DNA of 64,000 nucleotides from Pelagicoccus mobilis (GTDB taxonomy: Bacteria > Verrucomicrobiota > Verrucomicrobiia > Opitutales > Opitutaceae), in NCBI RefSeq assembly GCF_016595505.1, contig NZ_JAENIL010000019.1:60966-124965 (forward strand), read 5' to 3'. Positions 1-7,336 of this stretch are shown here, in pieces; position 1 is the stretch's first letter; every line of letters starts with the position of its first letter. Below the pieces are notes generated by a model. The model made no database searches, was not told the DNA's origin, and saw only the letters and a list, made by a program, of their open reading frames with translations. Position numbers and translations under genes: made by a program.

Positions 1-1
1 G

Positions 2-511
2 GATCCGAATGGGGGAGACGCAGATATTCTGAGATTAGGTAACTTCGATAGTCACAAGACGCATGACCCTTGCTTGATGTTCTATCGCGACAAATTCTAC
101 CTCTATTACAAAGGTGAGCGTATTGGGGAGCAGCGGATTTTTGGTCAACGCGAGATCAAGTGGGGCGTGGCGATTGCCGAAAATCCAGAAGGTCCGTACG
201 TGCGATCAGAATACAATCCGATAACGAATAGCGGCCATGAAGTTTGCGTATGGCACTACAATGGTGGTATTGCATTGATACATACCGATGATGGCCCTGA
301 GCGTCACACGGTGCAGTGGGCTCCGGATGGTATCAATTTCGAGATCACTGGACGTATTGGTAAGACTCCGAAGGCCTTCGGGTTGTATAGGGGCGGTGAT
401 CACGATAAGAAACCGACTGAGGGCATCCGCTGGGGCCTGTGCCATCGCTATGGTGGTGGCTTCTGGCGGACCAGCTACAACTACATTCGTCGCTTTGATG
501 TGAAGGAATAG
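2..511 (+). CDS. GH117-like glycosidase, C-terminal part (5' end outside window)
   Basis: The reading frame is open to the left edge of the window, so only the C-terminal ~170 residues are seen. The visible part contains a THDP segment, then [25 protein letters not shown] and [14 protein letters not shown]. These resemble the five-bladed beta-propeller of GH117 (alpha-1,3-anhydro-L-galactosidase / neoagarobiose hydrolase) and related GH43-like enzymes. Known GH117 members release anhydrogalactose from agar or carrageenan oligosaccharides. That role here is inferred and would fit the sulfatases elsewhere in the window. An internal TTG-ATG at 74-79 could be taken for a start, but the sequence before it is coding-like and the HDP segment lies upstream, so it is not the true start. 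Confidence 0.75.
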   Translation, partial: DPNGGDADILRLGNFDSHKTHDPCLMFYRDKFYLYYKGERIGEQRIFGQREIKWGVAIAENPEGPYVRSEYNPITNSGHEVCVWHYNGGIALIHTDDGPERHTVQWAPDGINFEITGRIGKTPKAFGLYRGGDHDKKPTEGIRWGLCHRYGGGFWRTSYNYIRRFDVKE

Positions 512-529
512 GACGCTTGGGAATTACTA

Positions 530-649
530 TGGATGATGATCGCTGCGTGAGCAATGATGGCTCTGCCAACATGATACTTTGGGCTAGATGCCTATAGATC
601 ATGCTGGCGAAGCCATCTTGGTCAGGCACTTGTGACGGATCATCATCCA
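530..649. repeat. Multi-armed extragenic hairpin element (copy 1)
   Basis: A perfect 12-bp outer stem (TGGATGATGATC at 530-541 with GATCATCATCCA at 638-649) encloses several small stems: TGGC/GCCA at 558-568, CATGAT/ATCATG (570-575 with 598-603), TGGC-gaa-GCCA at 605-615 and GTCA/TGAC (621-624 with 633-636). The outer stem begins like that of the element at 3524-3637. It lies just after the glycosidase gene. The rest of the gene-free stretch 512-902 holds no convincing ORF, only further small palindromes such as GTCGCC/GGCGAC at 785-803. Confidence 0.6.
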
Positions 650-845
650 ATAAATCCGTATCCATGCTTCGTTCGTTAGCCAGTGAACGAAATCGAAAAG
701 GTGATTTAGTTAACACTCGTTCGCTTCGCTCTCTAGATCCTGTCTGCGACCGGGCAGGATCGCTTCGCGGCAGGATGTTTGTAGGTCGCCGCGGTGAGGC
801 GACATGTGTGGCAGTTTTCTACTTTTTTGAACTCAGCTAAGAACC

Positions 846-904
846 ATGGCCGTTGGGACTACCGAGCAAAGCGACATAGCAACGCGCTCACGGCCGCTAC
901 CCTT
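846..904. repeat. REP-like palindrome, GCTACC family, with long loop
   Basis: TGGCCGTTGGGAC is followed after a ~30-bp spacer by ACGGCCGCTACC. The two ends match the arms of compact copies at 17424-17448 and 58504-58529, where the spacer is only 5-6 bp. It directly abuts the 3' end of the DUF1287 gene and may serve as a terminator or mRNA stabiliser; this role is inferred. Confidence 0.5.
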
Positions 905-1698
905 AGGGGATGCGGAGTTTTTGTCCTTTGCGGATGAGGTCGGGGCTACTGAGTCTGTCTCGGTTTGCCTCGTAGATAACCACCCATTTGTTTGGAGTGC
1001 CGTAGAAGAGTTTTGAGATTCCTGAAAGAGTGCCTCCGTCGTTTTGACTGCCGACCGTGTATTCTTTTTTTTGTGACGATTCTAACTCTGAAGTCGTGTG
1101 CACGTTCATAGTTGAATTTGATATCCTATAGTGTCCCGTAATTGGAAACGAGAAGAGTCGATCTTCTTCTAGGGTGCCGGAACCTATGTTGTGGATGACC
1201 AGTGGAGTTTCGTTTGAAGTACGTCTGTCGCTGACCACCATAATGTGAGGGAGTTTGCCCGCGACCGTACAGGTGACGAGATCTCCCGGCAAATAATCGG
1301 AGGGATCTTGTGTTACCGGAATCTGGAAGCCTTGGCGGGAGAAAAAAGGTACGAAGGTTAGGGACGCGTCTGTGGTCTATGTTTCTGTCCGGACGGGAGA
1401 GTCCCCAGTTTTGTGGGTACCTTGAGAAGTTGCTTCTCATATCTTCGTGTACTAACTGCTGGAGATCGTAATTGAGGGCATCACGTAGTGATCTTATGAC
1501 TACGTCAGTACAAACGCCTGACTCGATTGGAACATCACCTCTAGGGTAGGCAAGAGAACGATAGCTTGGATCGTAGTTGATTGTTCGGCCGATTTGGGTA
1601 CGGGCCGCCGAGCTAATGTCTCTGTTATCCGCGTATAGCGTAGTGACGAAAGCGAAATAGACGAAGAGAAAGCAGTAACAAAGAGGGACTCTGGGCAT
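903..1698 (-). pseudogene. DUF1287 (YijF-like) secreted protein with C-terminal LysM, frameshifted
   Basis: Two overlapping frames together encode one protein. The first part has a signal peptide (MPRVPLCYCF... cut near LYA), then ARTQIGRTINYDPSY, GDVPIESGVCTDVVIRSLR, LVHEDMRSNF and DRNIDHRRVPNLRTFF. These are hallmark segments of DUF1287 proteins such as E. coli YijF. The second part resumes as DPSDYLPGDLVTC and TPLVIHNIGSGTLEEDRLF, and ends in a LysM-like domain (GGTLSGISKLFYGTPNKW...). The break is at a run of six A (1342-1347 on the plus strand); five would restore the frame. It may be a real mutation, homopolymer slippage or a sequencing error. A TTG at 1719 could extend the N-terminus, but ATG at 1698 places the signal peptide correctly. 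Likely role: periplasmic or cell-wall associated; the DUF1287 function is unknown to me. Confidence 0.75.
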
Positions 1699-1783
1699 TG
1701 GCAAGTGGAGTTGAGGCAATGACAGCTCTGATCGCGAGTAGATGAACGTTGTTCCAGTATTCGCCAGAAAAGACAGCCCGATA

Positions 1784-3445
1784 TCATCCTGGATTGAACT
1801 GTATACGTTGCTTGACCTTAAGCTCTATGGGTGTGCCATTTTTTTCGGCGGGTTTGAATCGCCACTTTCTGAGAGCTTCAACCGTGGGCGCCTCAAAGGC
1901 TGGATGGCTCGAGCTGATTATATCAATGTCCTTTGGTCGTCCGTTTACGTCGACGATCCAAGTAATGTCTACAAAACCCTCTGGTTTTTCACGGCGTAGG
2001 CTTTCCGGGTATTTGGGTTTTTCGCTTCTGAGCAGTCGAGGAGCTCGGTCTGGTTTAATGGCAGCCGATTCAGTGGAAGGTGATTGAGCGAGCTCTCTTG
2101 GCGGGAGTTGGATTGAGTTTCTACGCTTGATGGTTTCGATTTCATCGATTCGAGCGAGGTCGACCTTTATTCGATCGGAAAGGACCGGGTCTTCGGAAAT
2201 CCCTTCGAGAGACTCTCGGGCTTTCTCAAAATCTCCTTCGTCCAGCGATTCTTCGACTGCACCTGCTGCGAGTTCGTACGCGTATTCAGAATTTAAATTC
2301 GAAATTAGACTGAGTTGGAATTCCGTGAACTGAGAATCGTCATATAGTGAACCTAAGGTTTTTAGGATGTTCCTTGCTTCGAAGGTGTCACCGATTTCGA
2401 GGGCGTATTCGGCCCGTTCGAAAAGGTCTTTGGTGCGTAGCTGCTTTAACTCTTCCAGTTTTGCTTTCGCTTGTTCAGCGGTGTGAGGATTTGCGGAGAA
2501 GGGAGTTAGCAGATCGATCGCTTCATCATAGTTCCTCTTGATCGCTGCTATCTCTGCTTCTAATTGGGTTTTGCTGTAGGCTTGTTCTGCGGTGAAGCGA
2601 TCGAACGGAATCTGGTAGAGTTCCTTCTCTGACTGGGCTACTGTGGAAAGGTTGGAGAGTTCCTTAGGTTGCGCGTTTTCGAAGGTGGCGATCGCCTGAG
2701 ATAGATTTCCGGCCTTTTCAAACCGATTGGATTCTTCGAGTTTTTTGAAAGCCGATTGCTGGTTTATATATTGTTGTAGCCACGATACAAATACGTCGTA
2801 GCGACTCCTCTGGAACTGAGCAATCGCGATGCTTGCCTCGTCGGCATTTTGTTTGGTAACGCGCTCCGCCCCTTGGAGATCTCTGAGTGTTGCCTGTGAT
2901 TGCTCAAGTTTTTGCAGTAGCGGCAATAGAGTGTCTTCGAATGGTTTGCGGACAAGGTTCAGTTCGGCTTGCAGGTTCTGTTTTTGAAGCTCTTCCGCTC
3001 TTTTCGTTTCCAGAAGCAGTCGTTCTGCATCGGCCGCTTGGGCCGCTTCTCTTAGGATTTGTTTATTGGCTGAGTCTTGATTCCTCCATTGAAGAAAGAC
3101 GATTACGAAGCAGGTGCTTGCCGCTAGAGTGAGAACAATCCAGAGGATGGGCTTATCTTTGGAAGCGGGTGTTTTCTGAGATTCTAAGGGCTCTGGTTCG
3201 GAGGGAGATTTATGTGTGCTGGCTAAAATTGGGAGTTCTTGGACATCGATTTCGGACTCGATAACTTCTATCGCTTCGTCAGTGCGGGTTAAGGCTTCGG
3301 AGTACTTTCTCTTCAAGCCTTCGGTGGGAGCGTTCTCATGTTTTTCCTTAAGCTGTGCCCGAACGGCGTCATAGACACGACGCCGCTCGGACTCTGATTT
3401 CCCTTTTTCCAGCCCCAACGCTTTGTACGCTTCTGATAAAGTCAT
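1784..3445 (-). CDS. Inner-membrane protein with J-like N-terminus, coiled coil and TonB C-terminal domain
   Basis: This is a 553-aa protein. Residues 1-60 (LSEAYKALGLEKG... EALTRTDEAIEVI) have the helical pattern of a J domain, but the HPD tripeptide is absent (KHEN in its place). One membrane segment lies at about 98-119 (PILWIVLTLAAS...). A long, charged helical region of about 330 residues follows, probably periplasmic coiled coil or TPR-like repeats. The last ~85 residues (YPESLRREKPEGFVDITWIVDVNGRP ... ALRKWRFKPAEKNG) match the TonB C-terminal domain. TonB transduces proton-motive force to outer-membrane receptors; here the usual proline-rich spacer is replaced by helix. No exbB/exbD is adjacent, so the partner is unknown. 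A weak GGA lies before the ATG. Confidence 0.7.
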   Translation of the reverse strand: MTLSEAYKALGLEKGKSESERRRVYDAVRAQLKEKHENAPTEGLKRKYSEALTRTDEAIEVIESEIDVQELPILASTHKSPSEPEPLESQKTPASKDKPILWIVLTLAASTCFVIVFLQWRNQDSANKQILREAAQAADAERLLLETKRAEELQKQNLQAELNLVRKPFEDTLLPLLQKLEQSQATLRDLQGAERVTKQNADEASIAIAQFQRSRYDVFVSWLQQYINQQSAFKKLEESNRFEKAGNLSQAIATFENAQPKELSNLSTVAQSEKELYQIPFDRFTAEQAYSKTQLEAEIAAIKRNYDEAIDLLTPFSANPHTAEQAKAKLEELKQLRTKDLFERAEYALEIGDTFEARNILKTLGSLYDDSQFTEFQLSLISNLNSEYAYELAAGAVEESLDEGDFEKARESLEGISEDPVLSDRIKVDLARIDEIETIKRRNSIQLPPRELAQSPSTESAAIKPDRAPRLLRSEKPKYPESLRREKPEGFVDITWIVDVNGRPKDIDIISSSHPAFEAPTVEALRKWRFKPAEKNGTPIELKVKQRIQFNPG

Positions 3446-3523
3446 GATTCCGTGACTTCAGACGCAAGGAGCCAGAGCCTTATTCAGGAAAAGTTCCGAA
3501 AAATTGGCGATGTGGTATTCGGG

Positions 3524-3637
3524 ATGATGATCCAGCTTCGCTGGAGCATGATGCGGTGCAGCATGACAATAACGATTCGTTATCAAGCAATCATGTTGGT
3601 CCAAGGCCATCAAGCTTCGGCGTAGCCGAATCATCAT
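3524..3637. repeat. Multi-armed extragenic hairpin element (copy 2)
   Basis: The outer stem ATGATGAT/ATCATCAT (3524-3531 with 3630-3637) encloses a row of tight hairpins: CCAGC-ttc-GCTGG near 3532-3544, ATGC/GCAT near 3550-3563, ATAACG-att-CGTTAT at 3569-3583, TTGG-t-CCAA at 3596-3604 and TTCGGC-gta-GCCGAA at 3616-3630. It starts with the same GGATGATGATC as the element at 530-649. Stems are 4-6 bp with 3-5 nt loops. Confidence 0.6.
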
Positions 3638-3671
3638 TCAATGAAACCTTAGTGCTTGTTAAGCAGGTTTA

Positions 3672-3866
3672 CTATTCGTGGGCTACGTTTTCCTCTTCGC
3701 GGAGTTCGGCGAGCATTTCGTCTACGATGTCGTCCGGAAGGTCTGGGAAAATCGGAGTGTTTGGCTCCGAGATTCTGGACGTTTTGAGACGACTAACCGG
3801 GGTGTGCTTGCTGTGTTTGCGAGATGAGGAAAGGCCGCCGCAATTAAGTCTGGGGTCTTCTTTCAT
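3672..3866 (-). CDS. Small hypothetical protein (64 aa), doubtful
   Basis: It encodes a basic N-terminal half and an acidic C-terminal helix (FPDLPDDIVDEMLAELREEENVAHE). The start is ATG with an AGGA about 13 nt upstream. I recognise no family. It lies alone between two hairpin elements; the C-terminal composition looks protein-like, which is the only reason to keep it. Confidence 0.35.
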   Translation of the reverse strand: MKEDPRLNCGGLSSSRKHSKHTPVSRLKTSRISEPNTPIFPDLPDDIVDEMLAELREEENVAHE

Positions 3867-3985
3867 ACTGCAGATATCCTAGTATAGAGTATCGACAGTG
3901 TTAGGCGGTATACAATCGTATATGGCCTAGGACTAGTGTGCGGTATCAATAAGTATGTCTGTTGATCCGACTGATAAGGAGGCGT

Positions 3986-4127
3986 TTAGCGAAATGCTAA
4001 TTTGGGAATCAGGGGTTCCGCTTTGCGGAAACAGGATGGCCTGTGGCCAATTGAATTTTCTGCTCCTGAGTTTACAAAGAACCTGCTCACGCGTAAGCGT
4101 GATCCTGTTTGCCAAAGGCAATCCCTG
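3986..4127. repeat. Cloverleaf-like nested hairpin element
   Basis: Hairpins here include TTAGC/GCTAA (3986-4000), TTCCGC-ttt-GCGGAA (4016-4030), TGGCC-tgt-GGCCA (4037-4049), TCACGC-gtaa-GCGTGA (4087-4102) and TTGCC-aaa-GGCAA (4109-4121). Two longer pairings bracket them: AACAGGAT with ATCCTGTT (4030-4037 with 4102-4109) and CAGGG with CCCTG (4010-4014 with 4123-4127). It sits directly downstream of the FNR stop codon and may end the energy-cluster transcript, although no T-run is present. Confidence 0.55.
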
Positions 4128-4139
4128 TTTATCGATCTT

Positions 4140-5000
4140 CTACTCGTAGAGCAGCGTTGACCAGCGGCCGTCGGCTACGATCTCGGCTTTCTTGGCTTCC
4201 CATTGCTCGGTCGAACCTGCGGCCTTGGCGAAGGCTTTATCGAGGCTTTCTTCGAGGGCGCTGATGCCAGAGATATAGACGTGGGTCTTGGGATCCTGGA
4301 TCATCGTCCAGGCTTCGTCGACATTGTCAGCGAGCGTGCGGTCGAAGTCGACGGGTTCGTCGAAATGTGGGCGCGGGCTGACTGCTTCGAAGGCTTTGAA
4401 GGTTTCTTGATCGTAGTAGTTGGCTAGGTCGCGGTTTTGCTCGTTTTGGTAGAGCAAGTCCATACCGGTGCGCGCTCCGTAGAAGAGACGTACCTTGCCG
4501 GTCCACTCCTTGCGGTCTTCGTACATGTATTTGATGAAAGCACGGAACGGGGCGATGCCGGTGCCGATACCGATCATGAGGAGATTCGCGGACGAATCGC
4601 GGGGTGGTACGAATTGGCGGCCGTAGGGGCCGGCAAGCGAGATTTGATCACCTGGCTTAAGATTGCAGAGGTAGTTGGAGGCTACCCCTGGGAAGCGCTC
4701 GCCGCTAATGGGGTCTATGTAGAAGCAGCGGCGAACGCAGAGGGAGATTTCATCGGGGTGGTTGGCTTCACCTTCCCGTGAACTCGCGATCGAGTAGAGC
4801 CGGACGTGTTGCTCGTTACCGAACTCTTTGCTGCCCGGGGCAATGACCGCAACGCTCTGTCCTTCGATGAAACGGAAGGACTCGTTTCGGATGCTGAGGT
4901 TGATGTGCCGCACCTCTGCCGTATTGGAATGTGTAATACGGTCGGACTTGGTAACGGTGGCGGTGAACGGGTGGCTTATGTCGTATTCTGCGAGTTTCAT
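4140..5000 (-). CDS. Plant-type ferredoxin-NADP(+) reductase
   Basis: A 286-aa flavoenzyme that would shuttle electrons between reduced ferredoxin and NADP+. Visible motifs are the FAD-binding RLYS (67-70) and GVASNYLC (105-112), the pyridine-nucleotide site GIGTGIAPFR (144-153), FYGARTGMDLLY (173-184), YISGISALEESL near 242-253 and a near-terminal aromatic tail WSTLLYE. This order is that of the plant/cyanobacterial FNR fold. I chose ATG 5000 because it starts just before the first beta strand; an ATG at 5045 would add a 15-residue unconserved leader. It is the last gene of the Rnf/PFOR cluster, so a supply of NADPH from the same ferredoxin pool is inferred. Confidence 0.88.
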   Translation of the reverse strand: MKLAEYDISHPFTATVTKSDRITHSNTAEVRHINLSIRNESFRFIEGQSVAVIAPGSKEFGNEQHVRLYSIASSREGEANHPDEISLCVRRCFYIDPISGERFPGVASNYLCNLKPGDQISLAGPYGRQFVPPRDSSANLLMIGIGTGIAPFRAFIKYMYEDRKEWTGKVRLFYGARTGMDLLYQNEQNRDLANYYDQETFKAFEAVSPRPHFDEPVDFDRTLADNVDEAWTMIQDPKTHVYISGISALEESLDKAFAKAAGSTEQWEAKKAEIVADGRWSTLLYE

Positions 5001-5050
5001 TTTGTTAAAAGCTGAAGGCTGAGGGCTAGTGTTTTTGAAATTCATTTTTG

Positions 5051-5129
5051 CCTACCAAGGGCACGAAGGTTCACGAAGTTATTTTAGTGGACGTGAGCCT
5101 CTTCGTGATTCTCTGTGTCCTTGGTGGGC
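5051..5129. repeat. Long imperfect inverted repeat of the CACGAAG type
   Basis: The left arm (CCTACCAAGGGCACGAAGG then TTCACGAAG, 5051-5078) is complementary with few mismatches to the right arm (CTTCGTGATTCTCTGTGTCC then TTGGTGGG, 5101-5128). CACGAAG-type inverted repeats are, from memory, common extragenic sequences in environmental bacteria. The right arm overlaps the 3' end of the preceding small Cys-rich gene, so the tail of that protein appears to be encoded by repeat DNA. Confidence 0.6.
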
Positions 5130-5320
5130 GAAATATTTTCTTTCTTTGGGCAATTTCCGTTTTTGCCGCAGAGGCAGAGTAGGCAGCTTCCACCTTCTTC
5201 GCGTGCAGGGCCAAGCTCCGGATGCCGGGCAGCGAAGAGTCGGGATAGGTGCTGTACTAGGATCCATCCTAGCATGAGCAGGAGGATGACCGTGACTGAA
5301 ATTGCGAGTTTGAGAATCAC
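5084..5320 (-). CDS. Small Cys-rich membrane protein of the rnf cluster
   Basis: A 78-aa protein starting with GTG, with one N-terminal membrane helix (about residues 2-24, ISVTVILLLMLGWILV) and a cluster of four cysteines (C46, C49, C51, C57 in GSCLLCLCGKNGNC). The layout (one helix followed by four cysteines) resembles NqrM, the small maturation factor of Na+-NQR, but I cannot claim homology. Sitting between rnfA and fnr, it may help insert an Fe-S or iron centre into the Rnf complex; this is inference. The last ~17 residues run into the CACGAAG-type repeat. No good ribosome-binding site is visible. Confidence 0.55.
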   Translation of the reverse strand: MILKLAISVTVILLLMLGWILVQHLSRLFAARHPELGPAREEGGSCLLCLCGKNGNCPKKENISPTKDTENHEEAHVH

Positions 5321-5336
5321 TTGAAGGTTAGGGTAG

Positions 5337-5403
5337 GGCTCTCTCGCCGAGAGAGCCGCGGTAGTTTTGATCAGGTTGTTGCGGCGGCCTCGGCGATGCC
5401 GCC
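5337..5403. repeat. Paired REP-like palindromes, CCTACC family
   Basis: Two palindromes lie in the rnfA - small-protein gap: GGCTCTCTC-gcc-GAGAGAGCC (5337-5357) and GGCGGC...GCCGCC (5383-5403). The pair is flanked by GGTAGGGC-like sequence on the left and GCCCTACC on the right, as in the copies at 30679-30706 and 35766-35791. Confidence 0.55.
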
Positions 5404-5434
5404 CTACCTTTTGATGTATTGGAAATCATAATAT

Positions 5435-6016
5435 CTATCCGCCTAGTCCGGCGAAGCCCATGAAGCTGAGGGAAAGAAGGCCTGCGATCATAAGACTGAG
5501 GGCGGCTTGAGTGACGGTGTCGGGAATCTTAGCGAGTTCGAGCTTCTCGCGCAAGCCTGCCATGAGGATGAGAGCAAGAGTGAAACCGGCTCCGGCTCCG
5601 AGAGCGAAGGCGAGACACTGTGTGAAATTGTAGGAACGATTGGTTTGGAAAAGGGCCAAGCCAAGGATCGCACAGTTTGTGGTAATCAGCGGTAAGAAGA
5701 TGCCGAGCGTACGGAATAGTGAGGGACTGAACTTTTTGACAAACATCTCAACCAGCTGCACCGATGAAGCGATCACCGCGATGTAGGAAATGAGCCGTAG
5801 GAATTCGAGCTCGTACTTCACGAGAACAATGTTGATCCCGAAGGCGCACATCGAACTGACGAGCATGACGAAGACAACGGCGAGTCCCATGTTCCAGGCC
5901 GTTGAGATCTTGGCCGAAACCCCGAGGAAAGGGCAAAGCCCGAGAAACATGGCCAACACGAAATTGTTGATCAAAAACGCGTTGAGGAAAATGAATGCGT
6001 GAGAATCAGGCTGCAT
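5435..6016 (-). CDS. rnfA: Rnf electron transport complex subunit A
   Basis: A 193-aa integral membrane protein with six predicted helices. FLINNFVLAMFLGLCPFLGVS near the start and ITTNCAILGLALF in the middle are the paired half-motifs, each with a conserved cysteine, seen in RnfA/NqrE. RnfA and RnfE are inverted-topology homologues and form the membrane core through which ions and electrons are coupled. ATG 6016 has a strong GGAGGAG 8 nt upstream; a longer frame to 6049 is rejected. The start overlaps the end of rnfE by 11 bp, showing tight operon organisation. Confidence 0.95.
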   Translation of the reverse strand: MQPDSHAFIFLNAFLINNFVLAMFLGLCPFLGVSAKISTAWNMGLAVVFVMLVSSMCAFGINIVLVKYELEFLRLISYIAVIASSVQLVEMFVKKFSPSLFRTLGIFLPLITTNCAILGLALFQTNRSYNFTQCLAFALGAGAGFTLALILMAGLREKLELAKIPDTVTQAALSLMIAGLLSLSFMGFAGLGG

Positions 6017-6662
6017 GTTTTTTCTCCTCCAATGTAGTTGCGGCTGCACGACGCTTGCGGACGTATGAGAAGAGGAAGAGCCAGAAGGCTAGGACGAAGA
6101 AACCTCCCGGTGGCAAAGCGAAGACCGCCCATGGCTGGAAGTTTGGTCCAAAGAGATCCATGCCGAAGAGAGTACCGAATCCGAAGACTTCGCGAACCAC
6201 ACCTAGGCAGAGGAGAGCTACGGTGAATCCGATTCCCATGCCGAAAGCGTTTACGAAGGAACTGACCACTTTGTTCTTCGAAGCGTAGGCTTCCGCACGA
6301 CCGAGTATCACGCAGTTCACTACGATGAGCTGGATGAATGCTCCGAGCGCCTTGTGGAGATCGAGGCTGATCGCCATGATTGCGTAGTCGGTAATCGTTA
6401 CGAAAGTCGCGATGATGATGATGTAACACGCGATACGGACCTGCTTCGGGATGACGTTACGTAGCAAGGAAACCAATACGCCGGAGCAGAGAAGCACGAA
6501 CATGGTGGCCAGTCCCATGGCGAGGGCGTTGGTCGCTGTGTTCGTGACCGCTAGCACCGGACAGAGGCCCAGTAGCATCACGAAAACGGGATTCTCTTTC
6601 CAGATGCCCTGAGTGAGTGTTTCGAGGGAAAGCTTAGCGGGTGCTCTTGGATCGGCTGGCAT
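6006..6662 (-). CDS. rnfE: Rnf electron transport complex subunit E
   Basis: A 218-aa membrane protein. GIWKENPVFVMLLGLCPVLAVTNTATNALAMG and VVNCVILGRAEAYASKN are characteristic of RnfE/NqrD. Six membrane helices are evident and the C-terminus is basic (SYVRKRRAAATTLEEKKHAA). It pairs with RnfA in the membrane core of the complex. Its ATG overlaps the stop codon of rnfG by one base (TAATG), indicating translational coupling. Confidence 0.95.
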   Translation of the reverse strand: MPADPRAPAKLSLETLTQGIWKENPVFVMLLGLCPVLAVTNTATNALAMGLATMFVLLCSGVLVSLLRNVIPKQVRIACYIIIIATFVTITDYAIMAISLDLHKALGAFIQLIVVNCVILGRAEAYASKNKVVSSFVNAFGMGIGFTVALLCLGVVREVFGFGTLFGMDLFGPNFQPWAVFALPPGGFFVLAFWLFLFSYVRKRRAAATTLEEKKHAA

Positions 6663-7336
6663 TAGCTGTCTCCTTTCTTTTCGAGCAGTGCTTGGTTCTT
6701 CGCGAGATCGGGAAGCATAGCGTTGGCGCTTTGGTTGAGAGCGTTTCCGATGGCTTTGGAGGTGATCGTGGCACCGGAGATACCGTCGATCTCCCAGGCG
6801 TTTACCTTTTTGCCATTTTTGACGGTGATGATGTCGTTCGCGAGACTGCTTAGATCAGCGTTCAGGCTAGCGTCGAGGCAGTCGAAGTTTTTGAGGAAGT
6901 CAGCATCGGTTTCGATCTTATCACCGATACCCGGTGTCTCGGTACTCTGCAGGACGGTGAAGCCTAGGATGCACTGATTCTTGGGCTCGTAGGCGTAGAG
7001 GATTCGTACGACGTCGGAATATCCGCGGGCAGAGGCTTCCATCGCGATGCCGACTAGTTCGCCCGCGTCGTTGTATCCAGCGAACACATTCGCTTGGCTG
7101 AACTCTTCTGCAGTGAGCGATGTTAGCACTCCATCTTGTAGGAGAAAATTTCCAGCGGAGGTCGCTTCGGGGAGAACTGCGAAGATCGCTTTTTCCAAAG
7201 CTTTCTGCTTGTTTAGTGCGATCCGAGGGGCGGTGACTTGGAAGGTCACTGCGACCAGCAAGCCTGACATCATCGCGATCAAAGCGAGGGCGGTGATGAG
7301 CTTGCTGCTTTTAGGCATGGTGGGTGCTTCGCTCAT
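6662..7336 (-). CDS. rnfG: Rnf complex subunit G, covalent-FMN subunit
   Basis: A 224-aa protein with one N-terminal membrane helix (about 12-32) and a periplasmic FMN-binding domain. ETPGIGDKI (133-141) and DGISGAT (184-190) are diagnostic. The latter fits the flavinylation consensus Dxx(S/T)GAT, so T190 should carry FMN through a phosphoester bond made by ApbE. The start ATG 7336 has AAGGAG upstream and overlaps the rnfD stop (ATGA), which excludes the longer frame reaching 7501. Confidence 0.95.
   Translation of the reverse strand: MSEAPTMPKSSKLITALALIAMMSGLLVAVTFQVTAPRIALNKQKALEKAIFAVLPEATSAGNFLLQDGVLTSLTAEEFSQANVFAGYNDAGELVGIAMEASARGYSDVVRILYAYEPKNQCILGFTVLQSTETPGIGDKIETDADFLKNFDCLDASLNADLSSLANDIITVKNGKKVNAWEIDGISGATITSKAIGNALNQSANAMLPDLAKNQALLEKKGDS

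Noticed and set aside
530..649. tRNA-like or CRISPR-like reading of the hairpin elements
   Set aside because: No CCA end, no anticodon arm of proper size, and no regular repeat-spacer alternation.
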